DNA of 64,000 nucleotides from JBBQVS01 sp963792705 (GTDB lineage Bacteria > Chloroflexota > Ktedonobacteria > Ktedonobacterales > Ktedonobacteraceae), in NCBI GenBank assembly GCA_963792705.1, contig CAWBXD010000011.1:62001-126000 (forward strand), in the 5' to 3' direction. Both the position numbers and the translations under genes were made by a program. Below the pieces are notes generated by a model, which was given only the letters and a program-made list of their open reading frames with translations, made no database searches and was not told the DNA's origin. Shown piece after piece: positions 18,187 through 28,150 of the stretch (positions within the stretch are counted from its first letter, which is position 1; each line of letters opens with the position of its first letter).

Positions 18187-18441
18187 TGAAGTATATTTAT
18201 CGTTGGTAGGAACATCGTCCGTGTCCCCCATCGACCAACAACGGGGACATGGAAAATGGTTAATCAATGCCAACATTCCCATTGGGGACGAGGACGCGAT
18301 AAATGGTCCACCAACGGTTGTCATTGTCCCCGACATTGGGACGAGGACGCGAATGGTCCTATAGACAACATCTCCACATGAATTTGTTAAAGAGCATCAT
18401 GTGGTTGGTGGTTAATAGATTAGTAGAAAGTGTAACGTAGT
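18187..18441. repeat. Degenerate REP-like repeats between pyk and the oxidoreductase gene
   Basis: Two pieces of a GGGGAC-GAGGACGCGA-type repeat (18284-18307 and 18335-18359) with upstream GGGGACA words. They resemble eroded arms of the GTAG family (GGACGCGATAAATGGTCC at 18291-18308) but lack the GTAG foot. No gene is seen. Confidence 0.4.
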
Positions 18442-19440
18442 ATGTCAACAGCATCATTCAAAGCGTTTGTTGTCAATAAGACGAGCGAGGGTTTCACAGC
18501 TGGTCTCACAGACTTGGCGCAGACCGACCTACCACAGGGCGAAGTTTTGGTGAAGGTCGCGTATTCGAGTGTCAACTACAAGGATGGTCTGGCCTCGATA
18601 CCCGATGGCAAGGTTGTTCGCACCTATCCTCATGTGCCAGGGATCGACCTTTCGGGTACCGTTGTGGAGTCGAGCGATGCGCGGTTTAAAGCTGGTGATG
18701 AGATTATTGCGACGAGCTATGAGATTGGCGTCTCGCACTTTGGTGGCTTTAGCGAATATGCTCGTCTCAAGGGCGATTGGATTGTGCCACTGCCACAAGG
18801 TTTGACGCTGAAAGAGGCAATGGCTTTCGGTACGGCTGGCTTCACTGCCGCGCTCTCTGTGCATCAGTTGCAGAAGAATGGTCTCGCACCCACTAATGGA
18901 CCTGTGCTTATTACAGGCGCAACGGGCGGTGTTGGAAGTATCGCTATTGGCATTCTCAAAAAGCTGGGCTATACGCTTGCCGCGAGTACAGGCAAGGTAG
19001 AGGAACATGACTATCTTAAAAGTCTTGGTGTGAGCGATATCCTGGGGCGCGACGAAACCTCGGCCGAGAGCACGCGTCCAATGGAAAAGGAGCGTTGGGC
19101 TGCTAGTATTGACGCTGTGGGTGGCTCGACATTGGCCTACCTGCTCCGTTCAACAAAATACGGTGGCTCTGTTGCGGCATGTGGCAACACGGGTGGTGTC
19201 AATGTCAGTACGACCGTCTTCCCATTTATCTTACGTGGCGTCAACCTGCTCGGCATCGACTCCGTGAATTGTCCAATGGAGTTGCGCCGCCAATTATGGC
19301 AACAACTTGCCAACGAGTACAAACCTGTAGGACTGCTCGACAGCATCGGAAAAGAGGCTCCATTAGAAGAACTACCTCATGTTCTGGCCTCAATCCTCAA
19401 GGGTGGCATACGAGGACGTAGCATTGTGCGCGTCGCGTAG
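18442..19440 (+). CDS. YhdH/AcuI-type NADPH-dependent quinone/acrylyl-CoA reductase
   Basis: 332 residues, zinc-free medium-chain dehydrogenase/reductase. VAYSSVNYKDGLAS (~38-51), HVPGIDLSGTV, then the Rossmann motif ITGATGGVGSIAIGILKKLG (~155-174) for NADPH. This pattern is that of the YhdH/YhfP group, whose AcuI members reduce acryloyl-CoA. The start at 18442 has a weak AGAAAG site. It stands alone and ends 41 bases before a 27-bp palindrome. Group call is strong, substrate open. Confidence 0.85.
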   Translation: MSTASFKAFVVNKTSEGFTAGLTDLAQTDLPQGEVLVKVAYSSVNYKDGLASIPDGKVVRTYPHVPGIDLSGTVVESSDARFKAGDEIIATSYEIGVSHFGGFSEYARLKGDWIVPLPQGLTLKEAMAFGTAGFTAALSVHQLQKNGLAPTNGPVLITGATGGVGSIAIGILKKLGYTLAASTGKVEEHDYLKSLGVSDILGRDETSAESTRPMEKERWAASIDAVGGSTLAYLLRSTKYGGSVAACGNTGGVNVSTTVFPFILRGVNLLGIDSVNCPMELRRQLWQQLANEYKPVGLLDSIGKEAPLEELPHVLASILKGGIRGRSIVRVA

Positions 19441-19481
19441 AATAATCAGAAGACACTGGTATAAGAAAAACATAAGACTGG

Positions 19482-19536
19482 AATAAAGAGCGGACAAATG
19501 TTTACGCAATGCGTAAACATTTGTCCGCTCTTTATT
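19482..19536 (+). terminator. 27-bp perfect palindrome after the reductase gene
   Basis: Arms 19482-19508 and 19510-19536 are perfectly complementary with a single central base, followed by TTTCTT. Confidence 0.7.
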
Positions 19537-19634
19537 TTCTTGACATAAGAATGGTAGGAGATTACACAAAGCTGTCTTGTCTATACTTCTCACAGTGGAA
19601 GACCATGAGCATGAAAGGCAATTTAATGAATATC

Positions 19635-19843
19635 GTAGGGACCACATTGATGGCGTCCAAGCCCAATTCATTAGGCGAGTTCCTCAATCATGACGCGTCA
19701 TGATTGGTGGATGATGGAGACCGCACATTGCTTCGCTTGTGCGGCGGACGCGATAAATCGGGTCCCTACGATGTCTGTTGGTGTATCGTGAGGACTGCAC
19801 ATTGCTTCGCTCGTGCAGAGGACGCCATCAATGTGATCCCTAC
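19635..19843. repeat. Composite REPIN (long form, with an extra right half)
   Basis: The left GTAG arm at 19635 (CAT/ATG-type inner stem) is followed by the GCCCAAT/ATTAGGC hairpin, a spacer, a CCGCAC/GTGCGG hairpin and an inverted right arm ending at 19769. A second hairpin (CTGCAC/GTGCAG) and right arm end at 19843. The two hairpins differ by a compensatory T-A to C-G change. Confidence 0.85.
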
Positions 19844-19882
19844 GACATTCGTCAAATTAATGAAGGAAAGGAAGCATCAGCG

Positions 19883-20182
19883 ATGAGTATGAGTGAGGTT
19901 GCGCTGCTACGTCAGAGGATTGAGCTAGAGCTAGAGGCGGTACGACGCGCGATGTATGGGCCTGTGGTGGGAACGGCACGCCATACATTTATTTCTGCGC
20001 GTATGGAGCGCGTCGGCGTGTGCCGCGAGACGCTCGCTCATCATATAGGAAGTGAAGCGGCTATGCAGGTTGTAGGTCAGTTATATGTGCAAACAATGGA
20101 AGAACAAGACAATGCAGAAAATCAGAACGAATCTGATGTATTACGCGCTGGTGAGTCTTTCCCCACAACGCTGGCGACGTAG
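19883..20182 (+). CDS. Small conserved-looking protein upstream of the PP2C phosphatase
   Basis: 99 residues, MSMSEVALLRQRIELELEAV start with a predicted long amphipathic helix, then an Arg-rich segment (ARHTFISARMERVG) and an acidic tail. The frame is open upstream through a REPIN, but the ATG at 19883 follows GGAAAGGAAG, which decides the start. Ten bases separate it from the PP2C start, so the two are probably co-transcribed and possibly translationally linked. No named family recognised. Confidence 0.6.
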   Translation: MSMSEVALLRQRIELELEAVRRAMYGPVVGTARHTFISARMERVGVCRETLAHHIGSEAAMQVVGQLYVQTMEEQDNAENQNESDVLRAGESFPTTLAT

Positions 20183-20192
20183 AGATACAATT

Positions 20193-21752
20193 ATGCTAAA
20201 CGAGTTCAAAACCTCTTATGATCTGCATCGCTGGGTGCGCTATCTTTCCTGGGTGGGACTTGGCGGCGTAACACTCTTTTTACTCTGGTCTGAGGGCGGC
20301 TTTCCACCGCTAGCGTGGCGACTTTTGGCACAAGAAATACAGCAATTCCCAGGTTTGTGGGCAACAAGGGGTATTTCCGTGCTTGTTCCGCTTGCCATTC
20401 TTGCGGTCCTTTCCCTTATGTGGTTGCTCGCGTGGAGCCTCTTATTGTGGATTAGTCTCACGCTGCTTTGGCCGCGCAAACTTGATGCGCGTCATGTAGC
20501 ATGGCGTGAGTCGCGTAGCCTGAACGTTCATGAAGTACTGTCATTACATGAAGAGACATTACAGGAGGACACGGTGAATATCCCTAAACTAACGTTGCCA
20601 CATAAGGCTATCCTTGTATCGCAAGCATCGGCTACGGGGACCGATTCGGGGCGTCCTTCTCGTCATCCACAGCCCGTAGGGACCGATTCATCGCGTCCTT
20701 CCGGCCAGTCAGCTTCGGGCAAGGACGCGATGAATCGGTCCCTACAGGACGCGAATAGGGACATGGTAAACCGATCCACACAGAATACGAATAGGGACGC
20801 GACGAATAGACCCCTACAATTGGTGGGACCCGCACACCAAAGGCATCCAACGACGCCGTTGCCATCTACGACTCCAGCTCGAACGTGGCAGAGGCAGCAC
20901 CCAAGTTCCCCTTCAATTGATGATGTGCCAACGACACCGGAACGCCCTTCTCGCACCGGCACACTCGCTTCACGAAAACGGACGAGGCTCGATGTTGGTG
21001 TGGGGTGGAATAGCGGCATTACACGTCAAAACCGACCAAACGAAGATAGCCTTGTGGTCTTGCAAGGCACATGTACGTACAATAATCGTCTTGTACCATT
21101 TGGTCTTTTTGTTGTCGCAGATGGTATGGGTGGGCATGACTTCGGGCAAGAGGCCAGCCATATCGCGATTCAATGCATGATGCAAACGGTATTGCAAGAT
21201 ATCGTTGCCAGCGATTCGCTCAACGACACTATCATTATCGAGCTGCTTGTGAACGGCGTGGAAAAGGCTAATACCGCTATCTGCAAGCGTTGTCGCGAGT
21301 GGGGGAAAGACATGGGGACGACGTTGACCGCCGCATTGATCGTCGATACAAAAGCCTATGTGGTCAATGTGGGTGATAGCCGCACCTATCTGTACGATGA
21401 TAGCAATGGTCTAACACAGATCACGCTTGACCATTCGCTTGTGGCAAACCTTGTGATGGCGGGTGTCATTACGACAGAAGAGGTTTATACGCATCCTGAG
21501 CGCAACAAGGTGTATCGCAGCCTCGGCAATCGTGATGGTGTAGAGGTGGATTGGTTCACCCGTGATCTACGCAGAGGCGATAGCCTATTGCTCTGCTCCG
21601 ATGGCTTGTGGGAGATGGTACGCGACCCAGAAATTCGGCGGCTCGTCGGCAGTGGGCAAGAGCCAACACAGGTGTGTGACCTGCTCGTGCAAGCCGCCCT
21701 GCGCGGTGGTGGTGCAGATAATGTGAGCGTGATTGTGGTGAAGGTAGAATAA
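20193..21752 (+). CDS. Membrane-anchored PP2C-family Ser/Thr phosphatase with REPIN-derived linker
   Basis: 519 residues from the ATG at 20193. Two hydrophobic helices (~17-33 and ~58-88) anchor it; the catalytic PPM domain (~265-519) faces the cytoplasm: RPNEDSLVV, FVVADGMGGHDFG, VNVGDSRTY, LLLCSDGLWEMVRD and GGADNVSVIVV give the metal-binding Asp residues. It reverses Hanks-type kinase phosphorylation; two such kinases lie 10 kb upstream. The linker (~145-215) is built almost wholly of a compact REPIN and eroded arms (20636-20818), read in frame as VGTDSSRPS and KDAMNRSLQD. It converges with the sigma gene across two long palindromes. Confidence 0.9.
   Translation: MLNEFKTSYDLHRWVRYLSWVGLGGVTLFLLWSEGGFPPLAWRLLAQEIQQFPGLWATRGISVLVPLAILAVLSLMWLLAWSLLLWISLTLLWPRKLDARHVAWRESRSLNVHEVLSLHEETLQEDTVNIPKLTLPHKAILVSQASATGTDSGRPSRHPQPVGTDSSRPSGQSASGKDAMNRSLQDANRDMVNRSTQNTNRDATNRPLQLVGPAHQRHPTTPLPSTTPARTWQRQHPSSPSIDDVPTTPERPSRTGTLASRKRTRLDVGVGWNSGITRQNRPNEDSLVVLQGTCTYNNRLVPFGLFVVADGMGGHDFGQEASHIAIQCMMQTVLQDIVASDSLNDTIIIELLVNGVEKANTAICKRCREWGKDMGTTLTAALIVDTKAYVVNVGDSRTYLYDDSNGLTQITLDHSLVANLVMAGVITTEEVYTHPERNKVYRSLGNRDGVEVDWFTRDLRRGDSLLLCSDGLWEMVRDPEIRRLVGSGQEPTQVCDLLVQAALRGGGADNVSVIVVKVE
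20636..20818. repeat. Compact REPIN plus eroded arms inside the PP2C coding region
   Basis: The core 20676-20745 is 70 bp: a perfect 25-bp inverted repeat beginning and ending with GTAG/CTAC around a 20-base loop. Degenerate arms flank it at 20636-20660 and 20746-20818. All of it is translated without a stop. Confidence 0.9.
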
Positions 21753-21808
21753 ATAAAAATAATACATCGGGGTTGGCACATGTGCCAACCCCGATGTATT
21801 ATTTTTAT
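21753..21808 (+). terminator. 28-bp perfect palindrome after the PP2C gene
   Basis: Arms 21753-21780 and 21781-21808 with no loop bases. It overlaps the end of the U-rich side (ATTTTTAT) and starts at the stop codon. Confidence 0.75.
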
Positions 21809-21813
21809 AAAGA

Positions 21814-21871
21814 AAATACACACAAACACGATGGGAGGTCTCTGTACCTCCCATCGTGTTTGTGTGTATTT
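21814..21871 (-). terminator. 26-bp perfect palindrome after the sigma factor gene
   Basis: Arms 21814-21839 and 21846-21871, loop of six. It lies 5 bases from the preceding palindrome, so each convergent gene has its own. The minus-strand U-rich side is TTTTCTTTAT. Confidence 0.75.
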
Positions 21872-21913
21872 ATTTACCCGTCTTGCTCGTCGTCATCGTA
21901 GTGGCTCATGGGG

Positions 21914-22936
21914 TTACACCAGGAAATCTTGGAGCATCCGGTCACGGCTTGGATGGTCCAGCTTGCGGAGAGCGCGAAACTCGATCTGGCGAACCGCTTC
22001 GTGGCTCAGGCCAATCTTCTTGCCGACTTCGGTCAGGCTATGCTCTCGATCACCGTTGAGGCCGTAACGCAACTGCAATACCTCTCGCTCTCTCTGTGTT
22101 ACACAATTTAGTAGGTCTTCTATCTGGTCGTGTAGCGTCTGCGTAATCACGACACCTTCGGGGGAATAGCAAGGGTCGTCTTCCAGGACCTCGCTCAAGG
22201 TGATCTCGTCATCGCCACCCTTACGCGGCATGTCCAGGCTGATCGTTTCTTGGTTGGTCGAAAGCAAGGCGATCACCTGCTGCACACTGATCGCCATTTG
22301 TTCCGCTATCACCTCTATCGTTGGCTCGCTCTCAAGCCCTTGTTGCAAACGGCGGCGTACACGAGCCAGTCGCTTGATCTCCTCAATCTTGTAGAGAGGT
22401 ACGCGAATAGAATGTGCTTGTTCCGCTAACGCACGTGTGATGTACTGGCGTATCCACCAGGTCGCGTAAGTGCTGAACTTATAGCCTTTGCGATAATCGA
22501 ACTTCTCGACGGCATGCATAAGGCCCATGTTGCCTTCCTGGATCAGGTCCATCAGGTCCACACCAAAGCCACGATAGCGACGAGCAATATGTAAAACGAG
22601 GCGCAGGTTGGCCTCAATTAACTGGCGACGGGCATCCTCGGCCTCGCGAGTCTCGCGTGTTTCGACTGGAGCCTCACGGAAGCCGCGTACAAAACGTGCG
22701 GGGCGACGTTTCTTCTCTTCAATGCGCCCACGTTCGATACTGCGCGCAAGCTCTACCACCTTCTCGGCTGGCAGCATATCGACTTGCCCAATCTCATAGC
22801 GATAAAAGCGCGTCGGGTCGCTTAAGAATAGTTCGTCTGGATTGGCCTCAATGCTTGTCTTTTTCTGCGGAGGCCGATTTAGTACATCCTTTGCCACATC
22901 AACGCTCGTCATCGACGGATGTGCGTATGTCGTCAT
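21914..22936 (-). CDS. RNA polymerase sigma factor, SigA/RpoD-like (sigma70 group 1/2)
   Basis: About 340 residues. Region 1.2 (DPTRFYRYEIGQ), region 2 (LRLVLHIARRYRGFG, LIQEGNMGLMHAVEKFDY, FSTYATWWIRQ) and region 4 (REREVLQLRYGL, SHEAVRQIE) are all present. No long 1.1 domain. AAGAAGGGA lies directly against the ATG at 22942 but 6 nt from the one at 22936, so the latter is preferred. Beyond the TAA an 11-codon open stretch (MSHYDDDEQDG) in another frame runs up to the palindrome, which might be a former C-terminus lost by frameshift. Primary or alternative status cannot be decided from one gene. Confidence 0.9.
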   Translation of the reverse strand: MTTYAHPSMTSVDVAKDVLNRPPQKKTSIEANPDELFLSDPTRFYRYEIGQVDMLPAEKVVELARSIERGRIEEKKRRPARFVRGFREAPVETRETREAEDARRQLIEANLRLVLHIARRYRGFGVDLMDLIQEGNMGLMHAVEKFDYRKGYKFSTYATWWIRQYITRALAEQAHSIRVPLYKIEEIKRLARVRRRLQQGLESEPTIEVIAEQMAISVQQVIALLSTNQETISLDMPRKGGDDEITLSEVLEDDPCYSPEGVVITQTLHDQIEDLLNCVTQREREVLQLRYGLNGDREHSLTEVGKKIGLSHEAVRQIEFRALRKLDHPSRDRMLQDFLV

Positions 22937-23018
22937 AACCATTCCCTTCTTCCTAAATTCATGAATAAATACCTCGATTTACATGTAAAATACTATCAAA
23001 CTTGAGTTGATGAATACC

Positions 23019-23170
23019 GTAGGGACCCGATTGATCGCGTCCGCTGCACGAGCGAAGCAATGTGCAGTCCTCAAGATGCACCAATTGCGGCGCGAAATCA
23101 TGTAAGAAAAGATTATGGATGGAACTCGCCCAATGAATTGGGCGGTGGACGCCATCAATGTGGTCCCTAC
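23019..23170. repeat. Composite REPIN (long form)
   Basis: Left arm with GTAG foot and CGAT/ATCG inner stem, CTGCAC/GTGCAG hairpin, ~50-base spacer, GCCCAAT/ATTGGGC hairpin, and a right arm with the CAT/ATG stem ending CTAC at 23170. The two arms belong to different subtypes. Confidence 0.9.
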
Positions 23171-23433
23171 GGTGTTTCTGTCTTATGGGAATGAGTATAC
23201 GCAACCGCAGTTTGTGGTATCTCCTGACATTCTTCTGGTGTATCAACATGGCTCGTTTGTGATATGTGTGTACAAGGATGTTGAGATGGTGGGTATGCAC
23301 ATTAAATTTTCGTAAAGGTACACGAAATCATCCTTCTATAAAGTTGAATTAATCGGGGATGTCGTATATCTTTATGGATAAGGTCCATCTCAAAAAAATG
23401 TCTTATACCTTGTCTTATGTATGAGGATATCTG

Positions 23434-23624
23434 TACGTACCGATTTATCGCGTTCTCTGCACGAGCGAATTCCGTAGGGACCACATTGATGGCGTCCTCT
23501 GCACGAGCGAAGCAATGTGCAGTCCGTATCATGCATCAATCATCACACGGATCATGTACGAAATGATTATGGATGCAACTCGCCCAATGAATTGGGCGGT
23601 GGACGCCATCAATGTGGTCCCTAC
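23434..23624. repeat. Composite REPIN preceded by an orphan arm
   Basis: The full element runs 23474-23624 with CAT/ATG-type arms at both ends and both internal hairpins. The orphan left arm plus half hairpin at 23434-23468 carries GTAC instead of GTAG. The rest of 22943-23711 holds no supported gene. Confidence 0.85.
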
Positions 23625-23711
23625 GCAGATACCGTTTGACATTGCGGAATTACTGTTAGACAATGTATTGCTACATCTTGTATCCTTTTGCCCAGTGAGG
23701 AGGCAGCAGAG

Positions 23712-26700
23712 ATGAATGGTAATAATAAGATTACCTACCATCAACAGATAAGCTATTGTGGGAAGCCACGCTGCCGTAGGTGCCGTGAGGGGCAGGGGCA
23801 TGGTCCTTATTGGTATGCCTATCAGACCGTAGATGGACGCACTACCCGTACCTATATTGGCAAAAACCTCTCGGCTGAGGCGCAAGCAACGATAGATGGT
23901 ATCCGTCCGGTACAAGACTTGCCCGTACCTGCGTCAAGCGAACACGAGCAGATACGCATCTACACGTTGGGTCAATTTCGCCTGGAACGTCGCACGGGCA
24001 ACGAATGGCAGACCGTTACCGATGCTGCATGGCAACAGCAACGCGTCCGCGCTCTGCTGAGTTGTCTTGTGAGTAGCGCAAGTCGCAAACTGGGGCGTGA
24101 ACAACTGATTGACACGGTTTGGCCCGATATCGTGGATAGCGATACCGCGAGTAGTCGCCTTGACCGCGCCGTGCATAGTCTGCGGCAGGTCTTTGAACCC
24201 ACACGCGGCAAACTCGCAACCTCACCCTATCTTTTGACGGAACGCGAACTGCTTGCCCTCGCCGATCAACAGCATATTTGGATTGACGCCGATGCCTTTG
24301 AACATTTCCTGGCACAGGCTCATGCTACCGACGACCTCAGCGAACGTGAACGGCTGCTTGAGGAAGCGTCAACACTTTATAGTGGCGATTTCTTGCCCGA
24401 AGAGCGCAAGGTTGAAGTTACCCTTGCGCGTCGTGAAAGCTTGCTACGAAGTTTGACCGGACTCTACATCGAGCTAGCTGAATTGCGTATTCAGCGCGAA
24501 GCACTCACCGGCGCAATCGATCCACTAAATTCACTTTTGTCGATTGACCCAGCCAACGAAGCCGCCGTGCAAATACTTATGCGTGTGCTGGCCCAACTTG
24601 GACGGAGAGGGGAAGCTTTACGCGCCTTCAAACGCCTTGTCACCGTTCTGCAACAGGACTATCAGATTGCTCCCCTGCCCGCGACTCGTGCATTATATGA
24701 TGCGGTACGCGCTATTCCGTCTCGCTCATCGACTCACGAACGCGGAAACACCTCTGTAGGGACCGATTCATCGCGTCCTTCTCGCCCATCGACAGGAAAC
24801 GGGAAACGCGAGAATGTTGACACATCACGTCTCCAATCAACCACAAATACGGAACAGGGAAGCGTCAATTCATCGCGTCCCGATGCGGAATTCAATGGAC
24901 GCGATACATCGGTCCCCACGGGAGCATTGCCACAACAGATTGGGCGTACACATCAATCGCCGCTTGTGGGGCGTACAAAAGAGTTGCAGGATTTGCAGAC
25001 ATTGTTGAGCACGACGGAGCAGGCGGCGAAATTCAAATTGCCGGGGCAGCGCAAACATGCCTCCTCTCTGGCACTCGATACGCAACGTACACCACAGTGT
25101 ATGTTGCTCATGGGCGAGGTCGGCATTGGCAAGACACGGTTGGCGGAAGAGATTGGACGCGAAGCGCGTACACGCGGTTGGCTCGTCGCATGGAGTCGCG
25201 TCTATGCCCAGGAGGGTGGTATTCCCTATCGCTTGTGGATTGAGGTGCTACGAAAAGCCCTCACCAATGGGATGGTGCAACGCCAGGAGATTGCTAAGCG
25301 ACCACTGGTCTATCAACCCCTGAACGCGCTCCTGCCAGAATTGCATAACCTGTTGCCACAGGTGGAGTATCCCACGCAGATGCCAGCCGAGCAAGAGCAG
25401 TTACGCTTATGGGAGGCTTCTCGTGCCTTGCTGACGCACGTTGCCGAGGGGACGCCCCTGCTGATTGTGCTCGATGACCTGCAATGGTCGGATGGCAGTA
25501 GTTGCGAGTTGCTGGCCTATCTCGCACGGCGCATCTATGGACATCCAATTATCATTATAGGGACGTGCCGCGAGAAAGAATTACCTGCTAACCATCCCCT
25601 ACGACCTCTATTGACCGACCTGCAACGCGAACGCGTCGTAGAAACTGTTTCGCTGGAGCCGCTGAGTGATACGCAGATTGGGACGCTGGTCACACAGATC
25701 GCACAGCCCACGCTCACATTGGCCTCGCCAACCATCGAGGGCATCCAGGAGCGAGCGAAGGGTAACCCGTTTTTCGCGGAAGAGTTGACGCGTGGCGTGA
25801 GCAGCGAGAGTACCGAGAGTGTTCCGCTACCGGAAAGCATTACCGCCGTGCTCGATCTGCGTCTAGGCCGACTGAGCAAGGCGTGTCAGAGTCTGCTGCG
25901 GAAAGCTGCCGTGCTGGGTGGCTCGTTCGAGTTCTCGCTGATCCAAGCGATGGAGGCTCCGAGCGTCGGTAGTGAGGCCGATGAGGACGCCATTCTTGAC
26001 CTGCTGGAAGAGGCACTCAAGTCTGGTATGTTGACAGAGGAGGGCGTTGGCACACGCATTCAGTACCTCTTCTGGCATCCCCTGCTCGAAAGCCATCTCT
26101 ACGAGGGACTTTCGGCGGCGCGACGAGCAAACTTGCACCGCAGGGCCGCCGACATTCTGCGTGGCACCTATCAGCGACGAGAGGAAGAGGGTGCGGCCAT
26201 CATCACGCACCACCTCGTGCTCGGCGGTGGCGACCCGCAGCACATCATCCACTACGCCGAACTCGCCGGAGACCGCGCCTATGCCCTCTCCGCCTACCCC
26301 GAAGCCGAGAAGCACTATCGCACCGCCGTAGAATACATCGAACGCATCGCCAGCAAACCCGATGATCCCGAAGAGCAACTACACCTAGCATATTTGTTAG
26401 AGCGGTTAGGGGAATGTACCTACATACAGGGAAAAACAGAAGATGCACGTCATTTTTATGAGCATGTATTAGAAATTCGTAATAAGCATGATATTTCTGT
26501 TTTATCTAGCGATATGCAACAAGAGGCACAAATTCAAGCATTGCTTTGGTGTGAAATTGGTTGGACATGGTATGGCGTTGGTAATATTGAAAAAACATGT
26601 CAGTGCTATGAACAGAGCGAGAAGGTTCTATATGATGCAGATATTGTAGCTGGCGTTGCATGGGCGAAAATTCGTTTTCAACAAAGCTATGTAAGGTGGC

Positions 26701-27906
26701 AAGAAGGTAAATATGAAGATGGTATTTCTAAAGCACAGGAGGCGTTAGAACTTTTCGAGGCGGCTCTCAAAAAACAAAAGATCAAAACCGAGGAAAGTTC
26801 TCATTTGACAAAAATAGGACGTTCTCTTGTAGGAGACCCTGTAGATGTTGCACGTACACATACTATACTTGGCTCCCTAGCAAACGCAGCAGGCCAACCT
26901 GAAATATCTGTGGCACATTTGAATAACGCTCTTGCCTTATATGAACAATATCAACGTCTTAGAGAGATTGCCCATGTTGGTTGTACCCTGTCAGACCTTT
27001 ATTTGAGAAGAGCAGATAATACTCTTGCACAATCGACCTTACGCCGCTCTCTTGTTATTGCAGAACAGATTGGTGATATTCCTCTGGTATGTGTAATACG
27101 TGGTAATCTTAGGTGTGCTATCAATGCGCTTAGGTGAGCTAGTAGAAGCTATGGACTGGTTTAAGCAAAGTATCGAGCTAGCAGAGCGAATTAATGATCC
27201 TGTATATACAAGTATCTTACATGCTTACTTATCTATTACACTACAAGAAGCAAGGAGAAATATTTGGCAGGCAAGGATAGTAAGTCGTTCATAAATGCAA
27301 GTCGATCTATACATATTGCTCCATGTATTGGTCTTGCGCTTGCTGCATTAGGTTCTATATATGTCACTCAAGCAATAGCAGTTGAGAATGATGAAGATGA
27401 GAATACGGTTGTCTCAAACGTGCTAAAATAATATGTTACAACGTGTCTTATACTTGAAGATATTGAAGCAGAGACCAAAACCGAAGGAAAGTTGATGCTA
27501 GCACAAATTGCGTTTGTTGTTAGGTGAGGTAGAGTCGGCACAACAGCAAGCCTTGCAGACATTGCAAGAGGCAAAGCAATATGAGTTAACGTGGTTGGTG
27601 GCAAGGACACAGAGAGTGCTAGGTAGTATTACGGCAGCATTACAAGAGTATGAGCAGGCACGACAGTATTTTGAACAGGCATTGCGTACCTTTCATAAAC
27701 GTGGCATGGTGTTGGAGGAGGCGCGAACGCTGCGCGAACGGAGCGCGGCCTTGCTCGGACGCGAGGATTTGGGGATGGAGGAGCGACGCAAAGCTTTGCA
27801 AGACCTGCACACCGCCAATGCATTGTTTGAAGAGCGTAAGGCCGTTCTCGATGCACAGATTACACAACGCATCCTTGCCGCACACGAACAACACGTGGGT
27901 GCGTGA
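23712..27906 (+). pseudogene. BTAD/SARP-type transcriptional regulator with AAA ATPase and TPR, 3' end frameshifted
   Basis: The start ATG at 23712 follows GAGGAGGC. The intact frame runs to 27137 (1,141 codons). Domains: Cys-rich N-terminus (YCGKPRCRRC, then GPYWYAYQ, a DUF6788-like segment, ~10-50); winged helix (TLGQFRLERR, ~75-170); BTAD helices (~175-330); a linker with REPIN-derived VGTDSSRPSRPS (~350-402); AAA ATPase with Walker A GEVGIGKTRLA and Walker B LLIVLDDLQWSD; then TPR-like helices. After 27113 an extra A shifts the frame (GVLSMRLGELVEAM continues it), and at least two more shifts are needed to reach LLLGEVESAQQQ and the natural end near 27906. Bases 26390-27520 are strongly AT-rich compared with the rest of the gene. 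Function may survive in the N-terminal product. Confidence 0.8.
24756..24919. repeat. Expanded compact-type REPIN inside the BTAD regulator coding region
   Basis: The left arm 24756-24780 (GTAG foot, CGAT/ATCG) and inverted right arm 24897-24919 (one mismatch, CCCC for CCCT) are separated by ~116 bases that contain another arm remnant at 24864-24880. It is read in frame with V-G-T-D-S-S-R-P. Confidence 0.85.
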
Positions 27907-27920
27907 TGCGCCGCCCATTC

Positions 27921-28122
27921 GTAGGGACCACATTGATGGCGTCCTCCCGCCCAATTCATTGGGCGAGTTCCCCACGGTATTCATGCCTATTGCAAACATC
28001 GTAGGGACCACATTGATGGCGTCCCGCCCAATTCACTGGGCGAGTTCCTTATATGACATCGCACAAGTGAGGACTGCACATTGCTTCGCTCGTGCAGCGG
28101 ACGCGATCAATCGGGTCCCTAC
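27921..28122. repeat. Composite REPIN with duplicated left half
   Basis: Two successive left arms with GCCCAAT hairpins (27921 and ~27991), then CTGCAC/GTGCAG hairpin and a CGAT-type right arm ending at 28122. It lies 15 bases after the BTAD gene end. Confidence 0.85.
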
Positions 28123-28150
28123 GAAGGGAGGACGCCATAAACGTGGTACG

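Noticed and set aside
23115..23315. Plus-strand frame beginning MDGTRPMNWAVDAINVVPT
   Set aside because: The same peptide recurs in many places because it is translated from the intergenic REPIN; no ribosome site.
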